Origin: Clusia tigrina
Taxonomy: Eukaryota; Arthropoda; Insecta; Diptera; Clusiidae
Direction: 5' to 3'
Length of the DNA stretch: 64,000 bases
Assembly (NCBI GenBank): GCA_920105625.2
Contig: OV050030.1
Location: 195,171,887-195,235,886, forward strand
How positions within the stretch are numbered: the stretch's first letter is position 1; every line of letters starts with the position of its first letter. The notes under the pieces were generated by a model. The model did not search any database. It was not told the origin of the DNA and saw only the letters and a program-made list of their open reading frames with translations. The position numbers and the translations under genes are program-made. This document shows, piece after piece, positions 22,076 to 34,410 of the stretch.

Positions 22076-24290
22076 TGCCGCTGTCGTTTGGGGGGTCTGC
22101 TGCCTTCTCTATGCCTATATCTACACCTATCTGCCTCAGTCGGCGTCGCAGCTTCTGTCAGCGTCTCTGTAGGCGTCTCAGTCACTGCCGCTGTCGATTG
22201 TGGGGTCTGCTGCCTTCTCTATGCCTATATCTACCCCTATCTGCCTCAGTCGGAGTCGCAGCCTCTGTCAGCGTCTCTGTAGGCGTCTCAGTCGCTGCCG
22301 CTGTCGATTGGGGGGTCTCCTGCCTTCTCTTTGCCTATATCTACCCCTATCTGCCTCAGTCGGCGTCGCAGCCTCTGTCAGCGTCTCTGTAGGCGTCTCA
22401 TTCGCTGCCGCTGTCGATTGGGGGGTCTCCTGCCTTCTCTATGCCTATATCTACCCCTATCTGCCTCAGTCGTCGCCTCAGTCGGCGTCGCAGCCTCTGT
22501 CAGCGTCTCTGTAGGCGCCTCAGTCTCGGCCCCGTTGATTGGTAGGGGTCTGCTGCCTTCTCTATGCCTATATCTACCCCTATCTGCCTCAGTCGGCGTC
22601 CCAGCCTCTGTTAGCGACTCTGTAGGCGTCTCAGTCGTGCCGCTCTCGATTGGGGGGTCTGCTTCCTTCTCTATGCCTATATCTATCCCTATCTGCGTTA
22701 GTCGACTTCTCAGTTGGCGTCGCAGCCTCTGTCAGCGTCTCTGTAGGCGTCTCAGTCGCTGCCGCTGTCGATTGGGGGGTCTCCTGCCTTCTCTATGCCT
22801 ATATCTACCCCTATCTGCCTCAGTTGGCGTCTCAGTCGGCGTCGCAGCCTCTGTCAGCGTCTCTGTAGGTGTCGCAATCTCTGCGCTGTCGATTGGGGGG
22901 TCTGCTGCCTTCTCTATGCCTATATCTACACCTATCTGCCTCAGTCGGCGTCGCAGCCTCTGTCAGCGTCTCTGTAGGCGTCTCAGTCACTGCGGCTGTC
23001 GATTGTGGGGTCTGCTGCCTTCTCTATGCCTATATCTACCCCTATCTGCCTCAGTCGGCGTCGCAGCCTCTGTCAGCGTCTCTGTAGGCGTCTCAGTCGC
23101 TGCCGCTGTCGATTGGGGGGGGTCTCCTGCTTTCTCTATGCCTATATCTACCCCTATCTGCCTCAGTCGTCGCCTCAATCGGCGTCCCAGATTCTGTCAG
23201 CGTCTCTGTAGGCGTCTCAGTCGCTGCCGCTGTCGTTTGGGGGGTCTGCTGCCTTCTCTATGCCTATATCTACACCTATCTGCCTCAGTCGGCGTCGCAG
23301 CCTCTGTCAGCGTCTCTGTAGGCGTCTCAGTCACTGCCGCTGTCGATTGTGGGGTCTGCTGCCTTCTCTATGCCTATATCTACCCCTATCTGCCTCAGTC
23401 GGCGTCGCAGCCTCTGTCAGCGTCTCTGTAGGCGTCTCAGTCGCTGCCGCTGTCGATTGGGGGGTCTCCTGCCTTCTCTATGCCTATATCTACCCCTATC
23501 TGCCTCAGTCGGCGTCGCAGCCTCTGTCAGCGTCTCTGTAGGCGTCTCAGTCGCTGCCGCTGTCGATTGGGGGGTCTCCTGCCTTCTCTATGCCTATATC
23601 TACCCCTATCTGCCTCAGTCGTCGCCTCAGTCGGCGTCGCAGCCTCTGTCAGCGTCTCTGTAGGCGCCTCAGTCTCGGCCCCGTTGATTGGTAGGGGTCT
23701 GCTGCCTTCTCTATGCCTATATCTACCCCTATCTGCCTCAGTCGGCGTCCCAGCCTCTGTTAGCGACTCTGTAGGCGTCTCAGTCGTGCCGCTCTCGATT
23801 GGGGGGTCTGCTTCCTTCTCTATGCCTATATCTATCCCTATCTGCGTTAGTCGACTTCTCAGTTGGCGTCGCAGCCTCTGTCAGCGTCTCTGTAGGCATA
23901 TCAGTTGCTGCCGCTGGCAATTGGTGGGGGTCTGCTGCCTTTTCTATGCCTGTATCTACCCCTATCTGCCTCAGTCGGCGTCTCAGTCGGCGTCGCAGCT
24001 TCTGTCAGCGTCTCTGTACGCGTCTCAGTCGCTGCCGCTGACTGCTGCCTTCTCTATGCCTATATCTACCCCTATCTGCCTCATTCGGGTCTCAGTCGGC
24101 GTCGCAGCCTCTGTCAGCGCCGCTGTAGGCGTCTCAGTCGCTGCCGCTCTCGATTGGGAGGTCTGCTTCCTTCTCTATGCCTATATCTACCCCTATCTGC
24201 CTCAGTTGACTTCTCAGTCGGCGTCGCAGCCTCTGTCAGCGTCTCTGTAGGCGTCTCAGTCTCGGCCCCGTTGATTGGTATGGGTCTGCT
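22076..24290 (+). repeat. Satellite block shared with 28.3-29.5 kb and 54.6-55.8 kb
   Basis: The part about 23340-24475 recurs at 28326-29461 (offset 4986), and about 23050-24250 recurs around 54600-55800 with small losses. Shared rare marks include CTGTACGCGTCTCAG, a deletion that fuses CCGCTG to ACTGCTGCC (24040, 29026, 55590) and CATTCGGGTCTCAG. The first part, 22076-23340, holds consensus-like 110-bp units and one further pass of part of the 574-bp HOR. Confidence 0.85.
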
Positions 24291-26518
24291 GCCTTCCCTA
24301 TGCCTATATCTACCCCTATCTGCCTCAGTCGGCGTCCCAGCCTCTGTCAGCGACTCTGTAGGCGTCTCAGTCGTGCCGCTCTCGATTGGAAGATCTGCTT
24401 CCTTCTCTATGCCTATATCTACCCCTATCTGCCCCAGTCGACTTCTCAGTCGGCGTCGCAGCCTCTGTCAGCGTCTCTGTAGGCGTCTCAGTCTCGGCCC
24501 CGTTGATTGGTAGGGGTCTGCTGGCTTCTCTATGCCTATATCTACCCCTATCTGCCTCAGTCGGCGTCGCAGCCTCTGTCAGCGTATCTGTAGGCGTCTC
24601 AGTCGCTGCCGCTGTCGATAGTGGGGTCTGCTGCCTTCTCTATGCCTATATCTACCCCTATCTGCCTCAGTTGGCGTCTCAGTCGCTGCTGCTATCGATT
24701 GGGGATGTCTGCTGCCTTCTCTATGCATATGTCTACACCTATCTGCCTCAGTCTGCGTCTCAGTCAGCGTCGCAGCCTCTGTCAGCGTCTTTGTAGGCGT
24801 CTCAGTCGTTGCCGCTGTGGATTCGGGTGTCTGCTGCCTTCTCTATGCCTATATCTACCCCTATCTGCCTCAGTTGGCGTCTCAGTCGCTGCAGCTGTCG
24901 ATTGGGGAGGTCTGCTGCCTTCTCTATGCCTATATCTACTCCTCTCTGCCTCAGTCGTCGTGGCAGCCTCTGTCAGCGTCTCTGTAGGCGTCTCAGTCGC
25001 TGCCGCTGTCGATTGGGGGCTCTACTGCCTTCTATATGCCTATATCTACCCCTATCTGCCTCAGTCGGCGTTTCAGCCTCTGTCAGCGTCTCTGTAGGCG
25101 TCTCAGTCGTGCCGCTCTCGATTGGGGGGCCTGCTTCCTTCTCTATGCCTATATCTACCCCTATCTGCGTCAGTCGACTTCTCAGTTGGCGTCGCAGCCT
25201 CTGTGAGCGTCTCTGTAGGCATATCAGTTGCTGCCGCTGTCGATTGGTAGTGGTCTGCTGCCTTTTCTACGCCTATATCTACCCCTATCTGCCTCAGTCG
25301 GCGTCTCAGTCGGCGTCGCAGCCTCTGTCAGCTTCTCTGTAGGCGTCTCAGTCGCTGCCGCTGTCGATTGGGGTGTCTGCTTCCTTCTCTATGCCTATAT
25401 CTACCCCTATCTGCCTCAGTCGGCGTCGCAGCCACTGTCAGTGCCTCTGTAGGCGTCTCAGTCGCTGCCGCTGTCGATTAGGGGAGGTCTGCTGCCTTCT
25501 CTATGCCTATATCTACCTCTATTTGCCTCAGTCGGCGTCCAAGCCTCTGTCAGCATCTCTGTAGGCGTCTCAGTCGCTGCCGCGGTCGTTTGGAGGGTCT
25601 GCTGCCTTCTCTATGCCTATATCTACCTCTATTTGCCTCAGTCGGCGTCCCAGCCTCTGTCAGCGTCTCTGTAGGCGTGTCAGTCGCTGCCGCTGTCGAT
25701 TGGTGGGTCTCCTGCCTTCTCTATGCCTATATCTACCCCTATCTGCCTCAGTCGTCGCCTTAGTCGGCGTCGCAGCCTCTGTCAGCGTCTCTGTAGGCGT
25801 CTCAGTCGCTGCAGCTGTCGATTGGGGAGGTCTGCTGCCTTCTCTATGCCTATATCTACTCCTCTCTGAATCAGTCGTCGCCTCAGTCGGCGTCGCAACC
25901 TCTGTCAGCTTCTCTGTAGGCGTCTCAGTCGCTGCCGCTGTCGTCTGGAGGGTCTGCTGCCTTCTCTATGCCTATATCTACCTCTATTTGCCTCAGTCGG
26001 CGTCCCAGCCTCTGTCAGCGTCTCTGTAGGCGTGTCAGTCGCTGCCGCTGTCGATTGGTGGGTCTCCTGCCTTCTCTATGCCTATATCTACCCCTATCTG
26101 CCTCAGTCGGCGTCTCAGTCGGCGTCCCAGCCTCTGTCAGTGTCTCTGTAGAAGTCTCAGTCGATGCCGCTGTTGATTGGGGCTCTGCTGCCTTCTCTAT
26201 GCCTATATCTACCCCTATCTGCCCCAGTCGGCGTCGCAATCTTAAACAGCATCGTTGTGGCTTCTCAGTCGCTGTCGCTGTCGATTGGGGGGTCTACTGC
26301 CTTCTCTGTGCCTATATCTACCCCTATCTGCCTCAGTCGGCGTTTCAGCCTCTGTCAGCGTATCTGTAGGCGTCTCAGTCGTACCGCTCTCGATTGGGGG
26401 GTCGGCTTCCTTCTCTATGCCTATATCTACCCCTATCTGCGTCAGTCGGCTTCTCAGTTGGCGTCGCAGCCTCTATCAACGTCTCTGTAGGTGTCTCAGT
26501 CGCTGCCGCTGTCGATTG
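24291..26518 (+). repeat. Satellite block duplicated at 55.9-58.25 kb
   Basis: Monomers from 24290 to about 26518 follow the same order as 55920-58250. The offset is 31630 bp at first and 31732 bp after an indel; this copy lacks about 50 bp near 24685. The last 840 bp (25676-26516) form a five-copy block described separately. No gene is seen. Confidence 0.87.
25676..26516 (+). repeat. 840-bp satellite block, copy 1 of 5
   Basis: The order of rare monomers (CTTAGTCGGCG unit, CTCCTCTCTGAATC unit, GTAGAAGTCTCAG unit, CGCAATCTTAAACAGCATCG unit, CGTACCGCTCTCG unit) recurs at 35837-36677, 57408-58248, 59954-60794 and 63050-63890. Copy 1 has a private change (AAACAGC where others read AGTCAGC or TGTCAGC). 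Confidence 0.9.
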
Positions 26519-29500
26519 GGGGGTCTCCTGCCTTCTCTATGCCTATATCTACCCCTATCTGCCTCAGTCGGCGTCGCAGCCTCTGTCAGCGTCTCTGAAG
26601 GCGTCTCAGTCGTTGCCGCTGTGGATTGGGGTGTCTGCTGCCTTCTCTATGCCTATATCTACCCCTATCTGCCGCAGTCGGCGTCTCAGTCGGCGTTCCA
26701 GCCTCTGTCAGCGTCTCTGTTGGCGTCTCAGTCGCTGCAGCTGTCGATTGGGGAGGTCTGCTGCCTTCTCTACGCATATGTCTACCCTTATCTGCTTCAG
26801 TCTGCGTCTCAGTCGGCGTCGCAGCCTCTGTCAGCGTCTCTGTAGGCGTCTCAGTCGCTGCCGCTGTCGATTGTGGGGTCTGCTGCCTTCTCTATGACTA
26901 TATCTACCCCTATCTGCCTCAGTTGGCGTCTCAGTCGGCGTTCCAGCCTCTGTTAGCGTCTCTGTTGGCGTCTCAGTCGCTGCAGCTATCGATTGGGGAG
27001 GTCTGCTGCCTTCTCTATGCATATGTCTACCCCTATCTGCCTCAGTCTGCGTCTCAGTCAGCGTCGCAGCCTCTGTCAGCGTCCCTGTAGGCGTCTCAGT
27101 CGCTGCCGCTGTCGAATGGGGGGTCTGCTGCCTTCTCTATGCCTATATCTGCACCTAGCTGCCACAGTCGGCGTCTCAGTCGGCGTCGCAGCGTCTCAGT
27201 CGCTGCCGCTGTTGATTGGGGGTTCTGCTGCCTTCTCTATGCCTATATCTACCACTATCTGCCTCAGTTGGCGTCTCAGTCGGCGTCGCAGCCTCTGTCA
27301 GCGTCTCTGTAGGCGTCTCAGTCGGTACCGCGGTCGATTGGGGGGTCTGCTGCCTTCCATATCTGCCTCATTCGGCGTCTTAGTCGGGGTCGCAGTCTCT
27401 GTTGGCATATCAGTTGCTGCCGCTGTCGATTGGGGGGTCTGCTTCCTTCTCTATGCCTATATCTACCCCTATCTGCCTCAGTCGGCGTCGCAGAGTCTGT
27501 CAGCGTCTCTGTAGGCGTCTCAGTCACTGCCGCTGTCGATTGGGGTGGTCTGTTGCCTTCTCTATGCCTATATCTGCCTCTATTTGCCTCAGTCGGCGTC
27601 CCAGACTCTGTCAGCGTCTCAGTCGGCGTCTCAGTCGCTGCCGCTGTAGTTTGGGGGGGTCTGCTGCCTTCTCTATGCCTATATCTACCACTATCTGCCT
27701 CAGTTGGCGTCTCAGTCGGCGTCGCAGCCTCTGTCAGCGTCTCTGTAGGTGTCGCAATCTCTGCGCTGTCGATTGGGTGTCTGCTGCCTTCTCTATGCCT
27801 ATATCTACAACTATCTGCCTCAGTCGGCGTCGCAGCCTCTGTCAGCGTCTCTGTAGGCGTCTCAGTCACTGCGGCTGTCGATTGTGGGGTCTGCTGCCTT
27901 CTCTATGCCTATATCTACCCCTATCTGCCTCAGTCGGCGTCGCAGCCTCTGTCAGCGTCTCTGTAGGCGTCTCAGTCGCTGCCGCTGTCGATTGGGGGGT
28001 ATCCTGCCTTCTCTATGCCTATATCTACCCCTATCTGCCTCAGTTGGCGTCTCAGTCGGCGTCGCAGCCTCTGTCAGCGTCTCTGTAGGTGTCGCAATCT
28101 CTGCGCTGTCGATTGGGGGGTCTGCTGCCTTCTCTATGCCTATATCTACACCTATCTGCCTCAGTCGGCGTCTCAGCCTCTGTCAGCGTCTCTGTAGGCG
28201 TCTCAGTCACTGCGGCTGTCGATTGTGGGGTCTGCTGCCTTCTCTATGCCTATATCTACCCCTATCTGCCTCAGTCGGCGTCTCAGAATCTGTCAACGTC
28301 TCTGTAGGCGTCTCAGTCAATGCCGCTGTCGATTGTGGGGTCTGCTGCCTTCTCTATGCCTATATCTACCCCTATCTGCCTCCGTCGGCGTCGCAGCCTC
28401 TGTCAGCGTCTCTGTAGGCGTCTCAGTCGCTGCCGCTGTCGATTGGGGGGTCTCCTGCCTTCTCTATGCCTATATCTACCCCTATCTGCCTCAGTCGGCG
28501 TCGCAGCCTCTGTCAGCGTCTCTGTAGGCGTCTCAGTCGCTGCCGCTGTCGATTGGGGGGTCTCCTGCCTTCTCTATGCCTATATCTACCCCTATCTGCC
28601 TCAGTCGTCGCCTCAGTCGGCGTCGTAGCCTCTGTCAGCGTCTCTGTAGGCGCCTCAGTCTCGGCCCCGTTGATTGGTAGGGGTCTGCTGCCTTCTCTAT
28701 GCCTATATCTACCCCTATCTGCCTCAGTCGGCGTCCCAGCCTCTGTTAGCGACTCTGTAGGCGTCTCAGTCGTGCCGCTCTCGATTGGGGGGTCTGCTTC
28801 CTTCTCTATGCCTATATCTATCCCTATCTGCGTTAGTCGACTTCTCAGTTGGCGTCGCAGCCTCAGTCAGCGTCTCTGTAGGCATATCAGTTGCTGCCGC
28901 TGGCAATTGGTGGGGGTCTGCTGCCTTTTCTATGCCTGTATCTACCCCTATCTGCCTCAGTCGGCGTCTCAGTCGGCGTCGCAGCTTCTGTCAGCGTCTC
29001 TGTACGCGTCTCAGTCGCTGCCGCTGACTGCTGCCTTCTCTATGCCTATATCTACCCCTATCTGCCTCATTCGGGTCTCAGTCGGCGTCGCAGCCTCTGT
29101 CAGCGCCGCTGTAGGCGCCTCAGTCGCTGCCGCTCTCGATTGGGAGGTCTGCTTCCTTCTCTATGCCTATATCTACCCCTATCTGCCTCAGTCGACTTCT
29201 CAGTCGGCGTCGCAGCCTCTGTCAGCGTCTCTGTAGGCGTCTCAGTCTCGACCCCGTTGATTGGTAGGGGTCTGCTGCCTTCTCTATGCCTATATCTACC
29301 CCTATCTGCCTCAGTCGGCGTCCCAGCCTCTGTCAGCGACTCTGTAGGCGTCTCAGTCGTGCCGCTCTCGATTGGGAGGTCTGCTTACTTCTCTATGCCT
29401 ATATCTACCCCTATCTGCCCCAGTCGACTTCTCAGTCGGCGTCGCAGCCTCTGTCAGCGTATCTGTAGGCGTCTCAGTCGCTGCCGCTGACGATAGTGGG

Positions 29501-30760
29501 GTCTGCTGTCTTCTCTATGCCTATATCTACCCCTATCTGCCTCAGTCGGCGTCGCAGCCTCTGTCAGCGTATCTGTAGGCGTCTCAGTCGCTGCCGCTGT
29601 CGATAGTGGGGTCTGCTGCCTTCTCTATGTCTATATCTACCCCTATCTGCCTCAGTTGGCGTCTCAGTCGGCGTTGCAGCCTCTGTCAGCGTCTCTGTTG
29701 GCGTCTCAGTCGCTGCAGCTATCGATTGGGGATGTCTGCTGCCTTCTCTATGCATATGTCTGCACCTATCTGCCTCAGTCTGCGTCTCAGTCAGCGTCGC
29801 AGCCTCTGTCAGCGTCTTTGTAGGCGTCTCAGTCGTTGCCGCTGTGGATTCGGGTGTTTGCTGCTTTCTTCATGCCTATATTACCCCTGTCTGCCGCAGT
29901 CGGCGTCTCAGTCGGCGTTCCAGCCTCTGTTAGCGTCTCTGTTGGCGTCTCAGTCGCTGCAGCTGTCGATTGGGGAGGTCTGCTGCCTTCTCTATGCCTA
30001 TATCTACTCCTCTCTGCCTCAGTCGTCGTGGCAGCCTCTGTCAGCGTCTCTGTAGGCGTCTCAGTCGCTGCCGCTGTCGATTGGGGGCTCTACTGCCTTC
30101 TATATGCCTATATCTACCCCTATCTGCCTCAGTCGGCGTCTCAGTCGGCGTCGCAGCCTCTGTCAGCTTCTCTGTAGGCGTCTCAGTCGCTGCCGCTGTC
30201 GATTGGGGGGTCTGCTTCCTTCTCTATGCCTATATCTACCCCTATCTGCCTCAGTCGGCGTCGCAGCCACTGTCAGCGCCTCTGTAGGCGTCTCAGTCGC
30301 TGCCGCTGTCGATTAGGGGAGGTCTGCTGCCTTCTCTATGCCTATATCTACCTCTATTTGCCTCAGCCGGCGTCCAAGACTCTGTCAGCATCTCTGTAGG
30401 CGTCTCAGTCGCTGCCGCTGTCGATTGGGGAGGTCCGCTTCCTTCTCTATGCCTATATCTACCCCTATCTGCGTCAGTCGGCTTCTCAGTTGGCGTCGCA
30501 GCCTCTATCAACGTCTCTGTAGGCGTCTCAGTCGCTGCCGCTGTCGATTGGGGGGTCTTTTGCCTTCTCTATGCCAATATTTACCCCTATCTGCCTCAGT
30601 CGGCGTTTCAGCCTCTGTCAGCGTCTCTGTAGGCGTCTCAGTCGTGCCGCTCTCGATTGGGGGGGCCTGCTTCCTTCTCTATGCCTATATCTACCCCTAT
30701 CTGCGTCAGTCGACTTCTCAGTTGGCGTCGCAGCCTCTGTGAGCGTCTCTGTAGGCATAT
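26519..30760 (+). repeat. Satellite, second pass of ~5-kb super-repeat
   Basis: 26519-27440 matches 53861-54545 in two pieces. It carries GGTACCGCGG (27324-27333) and the following short monomer. 27330-27610 preserves the monomer order found around 2085-2700 but without the inversion. 28326-29461 repeats 23340-24475, and 29520-30100 resembles 56165-56770. No gene is seen. Confidence 0.83.
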
Positions 30761-31247
30761 CAGTTGCTGCCGCTGTCGATTGGTAGGGGTCTGCTGCCTT
30801 TTCTACGCCTATATCTACCCCTATTTGCTTCAGTCGGCGTCTCAGTCGGCGTCGCAGCCTCTTTCAGCGTCTCTGTAGGCGTCTCAGTCACTGCCGCTGT
30901 CGATTGGGGGGTATGTTGCCTTCGCTATGCCTATATCTGCCTCTATTTGCCTCAGTCGGCGTCCCAGACTCTGTCAGCGTCTCTGTAGGCGTCTCAGTCG
31001 CTGCCGCTGTCGTTTGGGGGTTCTGCTGCCTTCTCTATGCCTATATCTACCCCTATCTGCCTCAGTCGGCGTTCCAGCCTCTGTTAGCGTCTCTGTTGGC
31101 GTCTCAGTCGCTGCCGCTGTCGATTGGGGGGTCTCCTGCCTTCTCTATGCCTATATCTACCCCTATCTGCCTCAGTCGTCGCCTCAGTCGGCGTCGCAGC
31201 CTCTTTCAGCGTCTCTGTAGGCGTCTCAGTCGCTGCCGCTGTCGATT

Positions 31248-31265
31248 GGGGGGGGGGGGGGGGGG
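31248..31265 (+). repeat. Poly-G tract (18), longest in window
   Basis: Eighteen G after GATT. The equivalent position in the block copy 6237 bp downstream (37485-37494) has 10 G with nearly the same flanks, so the tract length changes faster than its surroundings. Confidence 0.93.
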
Positions 31266-31743
31266 TCTGCTGCCTTCTCTATGCCTATATCTACCCCTAT
31301 CTGCCTCAGTTGGCGTCTCAGTCGGCGTCGCAGCCTCTGTCAGCGTCTCTGTAGGTGTCGCAATCTCTGCGCTGTCGATTAGGGGGTCTGCTGCCTTCTC
31401 TATTCCTATATCTACACCTATCTGCCTCACTCGGCGCCGCAGCCTCTGTCAGCGTCTCTGTAGGTGTCTCAGTCACTGCGGCTGTCGATTGTGGGGTCTG
31501 CTGCCTTCTCTATGCCTATATCTACCCCTATCTGCCTCAGTTGGCGTCTCAGTAGGCATCGCAGCCTCTGTCAGCGTCTCTGTAGGTGTCGCAATCTCTA
31601 CGCTGTCGATTGGGGGGTCTGCTGCCTTCTCTATGCCTATATCTACACCTATCTGCCTCAGTCGGCGTCGCAGCCTCTGTCAGCGTCTCTGTAGGCGTCT
31701 CAGTCGCTGCCGCTGTCGATTGTGGGGTCTGCTGCCTTCTCTA

Positions 31744-32438
31744 TGCCTATATCTACCCCTATCTGCCTCAGTCGTCGCCTCAATCGGCGTCCCAGACTCT
31801 GTCAGCGTCTCTGTAGGCGTCTCAGTCGCTGCCGCTGTCGTTTGGGGGGTCTGCTGCCTTCTCTATGCCTATATCTACACCTATCTGCCTCAGTCGGCGT
31901 CGCAGCCTCTGTCAGCGTCTCTGTAGGCGTCTCAGTCGCTGCCGCTGTCGATTGTGGGGTCTGCTGCCTTCTCTATGCCTATATCAACTCCTATCTGCCA
32001 CAGTCGGCGTCGCAGTCTCTGTCAGCGTCTCTGTAGGCGTCTTAGTCACTGCCGCTGTCGATTGGGGCGTATGCTGCCTTCTCTTTGCCTATATCTACCC
32101 CTATCTGCCTCAGTCGTCGCCTCAATCGGCGTCCCAGACTCTGTCAGCGTCTCTGTAGGCGTCTCAGTCGCTGCCGCTGTCGTTTGGGGGGTCTGCTGCC
32201 TTCTCTATGCCTATATCTACACCTATCTGCCTCAGTCGGCGTCGCAGCCTCTGTCAGCGTCTCTGTAGGCGTCTCAGTCGCTGCCGCTGTCGATTGTGGG
32301 GTCTGCTGCCTTCTCTATGCCTATATCAACTCCTATCTGCCACAGTCGGCGTCGCAGTCTCTGTCAGCGTCTCTGTAGGCGTCTTAGTCACTGCCGCTGT
32401 CGATTGGGGCGTATGCTGCCTTCTCTTTGCCTATATCT
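31744..32438 (+). repeat. Perfect 342-bp tandem duplication
   Basis: Copy 1 is 31744-32085 and copy 2 is 32086-32427. I found no difference between them. Each holds three monomers (122 + 110 + 110 bp). A further 11 bp of a third copy match before the sequence diverges at CTGCACC. The join falls inside TATGCCTATATC, so a hybrid monomer (CTTTGCCTATATCTACCCC) marks the breakpoint. Confidence 0.93.
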
Positions 32439-33369
32439 GCACCTATCTGCCATAGTCGGCGTCGCAGCCTCTGTCAGCGTCTCTGTAGGCGTCTCAGTCA
32501 TTGCCGCTGTCGATTGGGGGGTCTGTTGCTTTCTCTATGCCTATATCTACCCCTATCTGCCTCAGTCGGCGTCGCAGCCTTAGTCAGCATCATTGCATTC
32601 GTCTCAGTCGCTGCCGCTGTCGATTGGGGGGTCTGCTGCCTTCTCTATGCCTATATCTACCCCTATCTGTCTCAATTGGCGTCTCAGACGGTGTCGCAGC
32701 CTCTGTTAGCCCCTCTCTAGGAGTCTCAGACGCTGCCGCTGTCGATTGGGGGGTCTTTTGCCTTCTCTATGCCTATATCTACCCCTATCTGCCTCAGTCG
32801 GCGTCTCAGTCGGCGTCGCAGCCTGTGTCAGCGTCTCAATCACTGCGCTATCGATTGGGGGGTCTGCTGCCTTCTCTATGCCTATATCTACACCTATCTG
32901 CCTCAGTCGGCGTCGCAGCCTCTGTCAGCGTCTCTGTAGGCGTCTCAGTCGCTGCCGCTGTCGATTGTGGGGTCTGCTGCCTTCTCTATGCCTATATCTA
33001 CCCCTATCTGTAACAGTCGGCGTCGCAGCCTCTGTCAGCGTCTCTGTGGGCGTCTCAGTCGCTGCCGCTGTCGATTGGGGGGGGTCTCCTGCCTTCTCTA
33101 TGCCTATATCTATCCCTATCTGCCTCAGTCGTCGAGTCAGTCGGCGTCGCAGCCTCTGTCCGCGTCTCTGTAGGCATCTCAATCGCTGCCGCTGTCGATT
33201 GGGGGGTCTGCTGCCTTCTATATGCCTGTATATACCCCTATCTACCTCAGTCGGCGTCTCAGTCGGCGTCCCAGCCTCTGTCAGTGTCTCTGTAGAAGTC
33301 TCAGTCGATGCCGCTGTTGATTGGGGGGTCTGCTGACTTCTCTATGCCTATATCTACCCCAATCTGCCT

Positions 33370-33417
33370 CAGTCGGCGTCTCAGTCGTCGTCTCAGTCGG
33401 CGTCTCAGTCGGCGTCC
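33370..33417 (+). repeat. 12-bp subrepeat expansion, 4 copies
   Basis: CAGTCGGCGTCT-type units; the second reads CAGTCGTCGTCT. Confidence 0.92.
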
Positions 33418-33808
33418 CAGCCTCTGTCAGTGTCTCTGTAGAAGTCTCAGTCGATGCCGCTGTTGATTGGGGGGTCTGCTGCCTTCTCTATGCCTATATC
33501 TACCCCAATCTGCCTCAGTCGGCGTATCAGTCGGCGTCCCAGCCTCGGTCAGCGTCTCTGTAGGCGTCTCAGACGCTGCCGCTGTCGATTGGGGGTCTTT
33601 TGCCTTCTCTATGCCTATATCTACCCCTATCTGCCTCAGTCGGCGTCTCAGTCGGCGTCGCAGCCTGTGTCAGCGTCTCAATCGCTGCGCTATCGATTGG
33701 GGGGTCTACTGCCTTCTCTATGCCTATATCTACACCTATCTGCCTCAGTCGGCGTCGCAGCCTCTGTCAGCGTCTCTGTAGGCGTCTCAGTCGCTGCCGC
33801 TGTCGATT

Positions 33809-33822
33809 GGGGGGGGGGGGGG
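33809..33822 (+). repeat. Poly-G tract (14)
   Basis: Expanded G-run after GATT. The matching block near 51126 has only 7 G. Confidence 0.88.
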
Positions 33823-34410
33823 TCTCCTGCCTTCTCTATGCCTATATCTGTCCATATCTGCCTCAGTCGTCGAGTCAGTCGGCGTCGCAGCCTCTGTCCG
33901 CGTCTCTGTAGGCATCTCAGTCGCTGCCGCTGTCGATTGGGGGGTCTGCTGCCTTCTATATGCCTATATATACCCCTATCTACCTCAGTCGGCGTCTCAG
34001 TCGGCGTCCCAGCCTCTGTCAGTGTCTCTGTAGAAGTCTCAGTCGATGCCGCTGTTGATTGGGGGGTCTGCTGACTTCTCTATGCCTATATCTACCCCAA
34101 TCTCCCTCAGTCGGCGCCTCAGTCGGCGTCCCAGCCGCGGTCAGCGTCTCTGTTTGCGTCTCAGTCGCTGCAGCTATTGGGGCATATGCTGCCTTCTCTT
34201 TGCCTATATCTGCGCCTATCTGCCACAGTCGGCGTCGCAGCCTCTGTCAGCGTCTCTGTAGGCGTTTCAGTCGCTGCCGCTGTCGATTGGGGGGTCTGCT
34301 GCCTTCTCTATGCCTATATCTACCCCTATCTGCCCCAGTCGGCGTCTCAGTCGGCGTCGCAGCCTCTGTCAGCGTCTCTGTAGGCGTCTCAGTCCTTGCC
34401 GCTGTCGATT

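Larger units (their letters stand above)
30761..34410 (+). repeat. Satellite block with copies near 37, 43.8 and 50 kb
   Basis: 30760-31560 recurs at 36997-37790 (offset 6237, then 6229 after a G-tract difference). 32100-33170 recurs at 43731-44800 (offset 11631). 32727-34360 recurs at 50043-51672 (offset 17316 falling to 17311). The block also holds the longest G-tract and a perfect 342-bp duplication. No gene is seen. Confidence 0.85.

Noticed and set aside
27318..27869. 183-codon minus-strand open frame rich in Thr, Glu and Pro
   Set aside because: It is the antisense reading of ordinary + monomers. The TPTETLTEA-like text appears antisense to almost every monomer.
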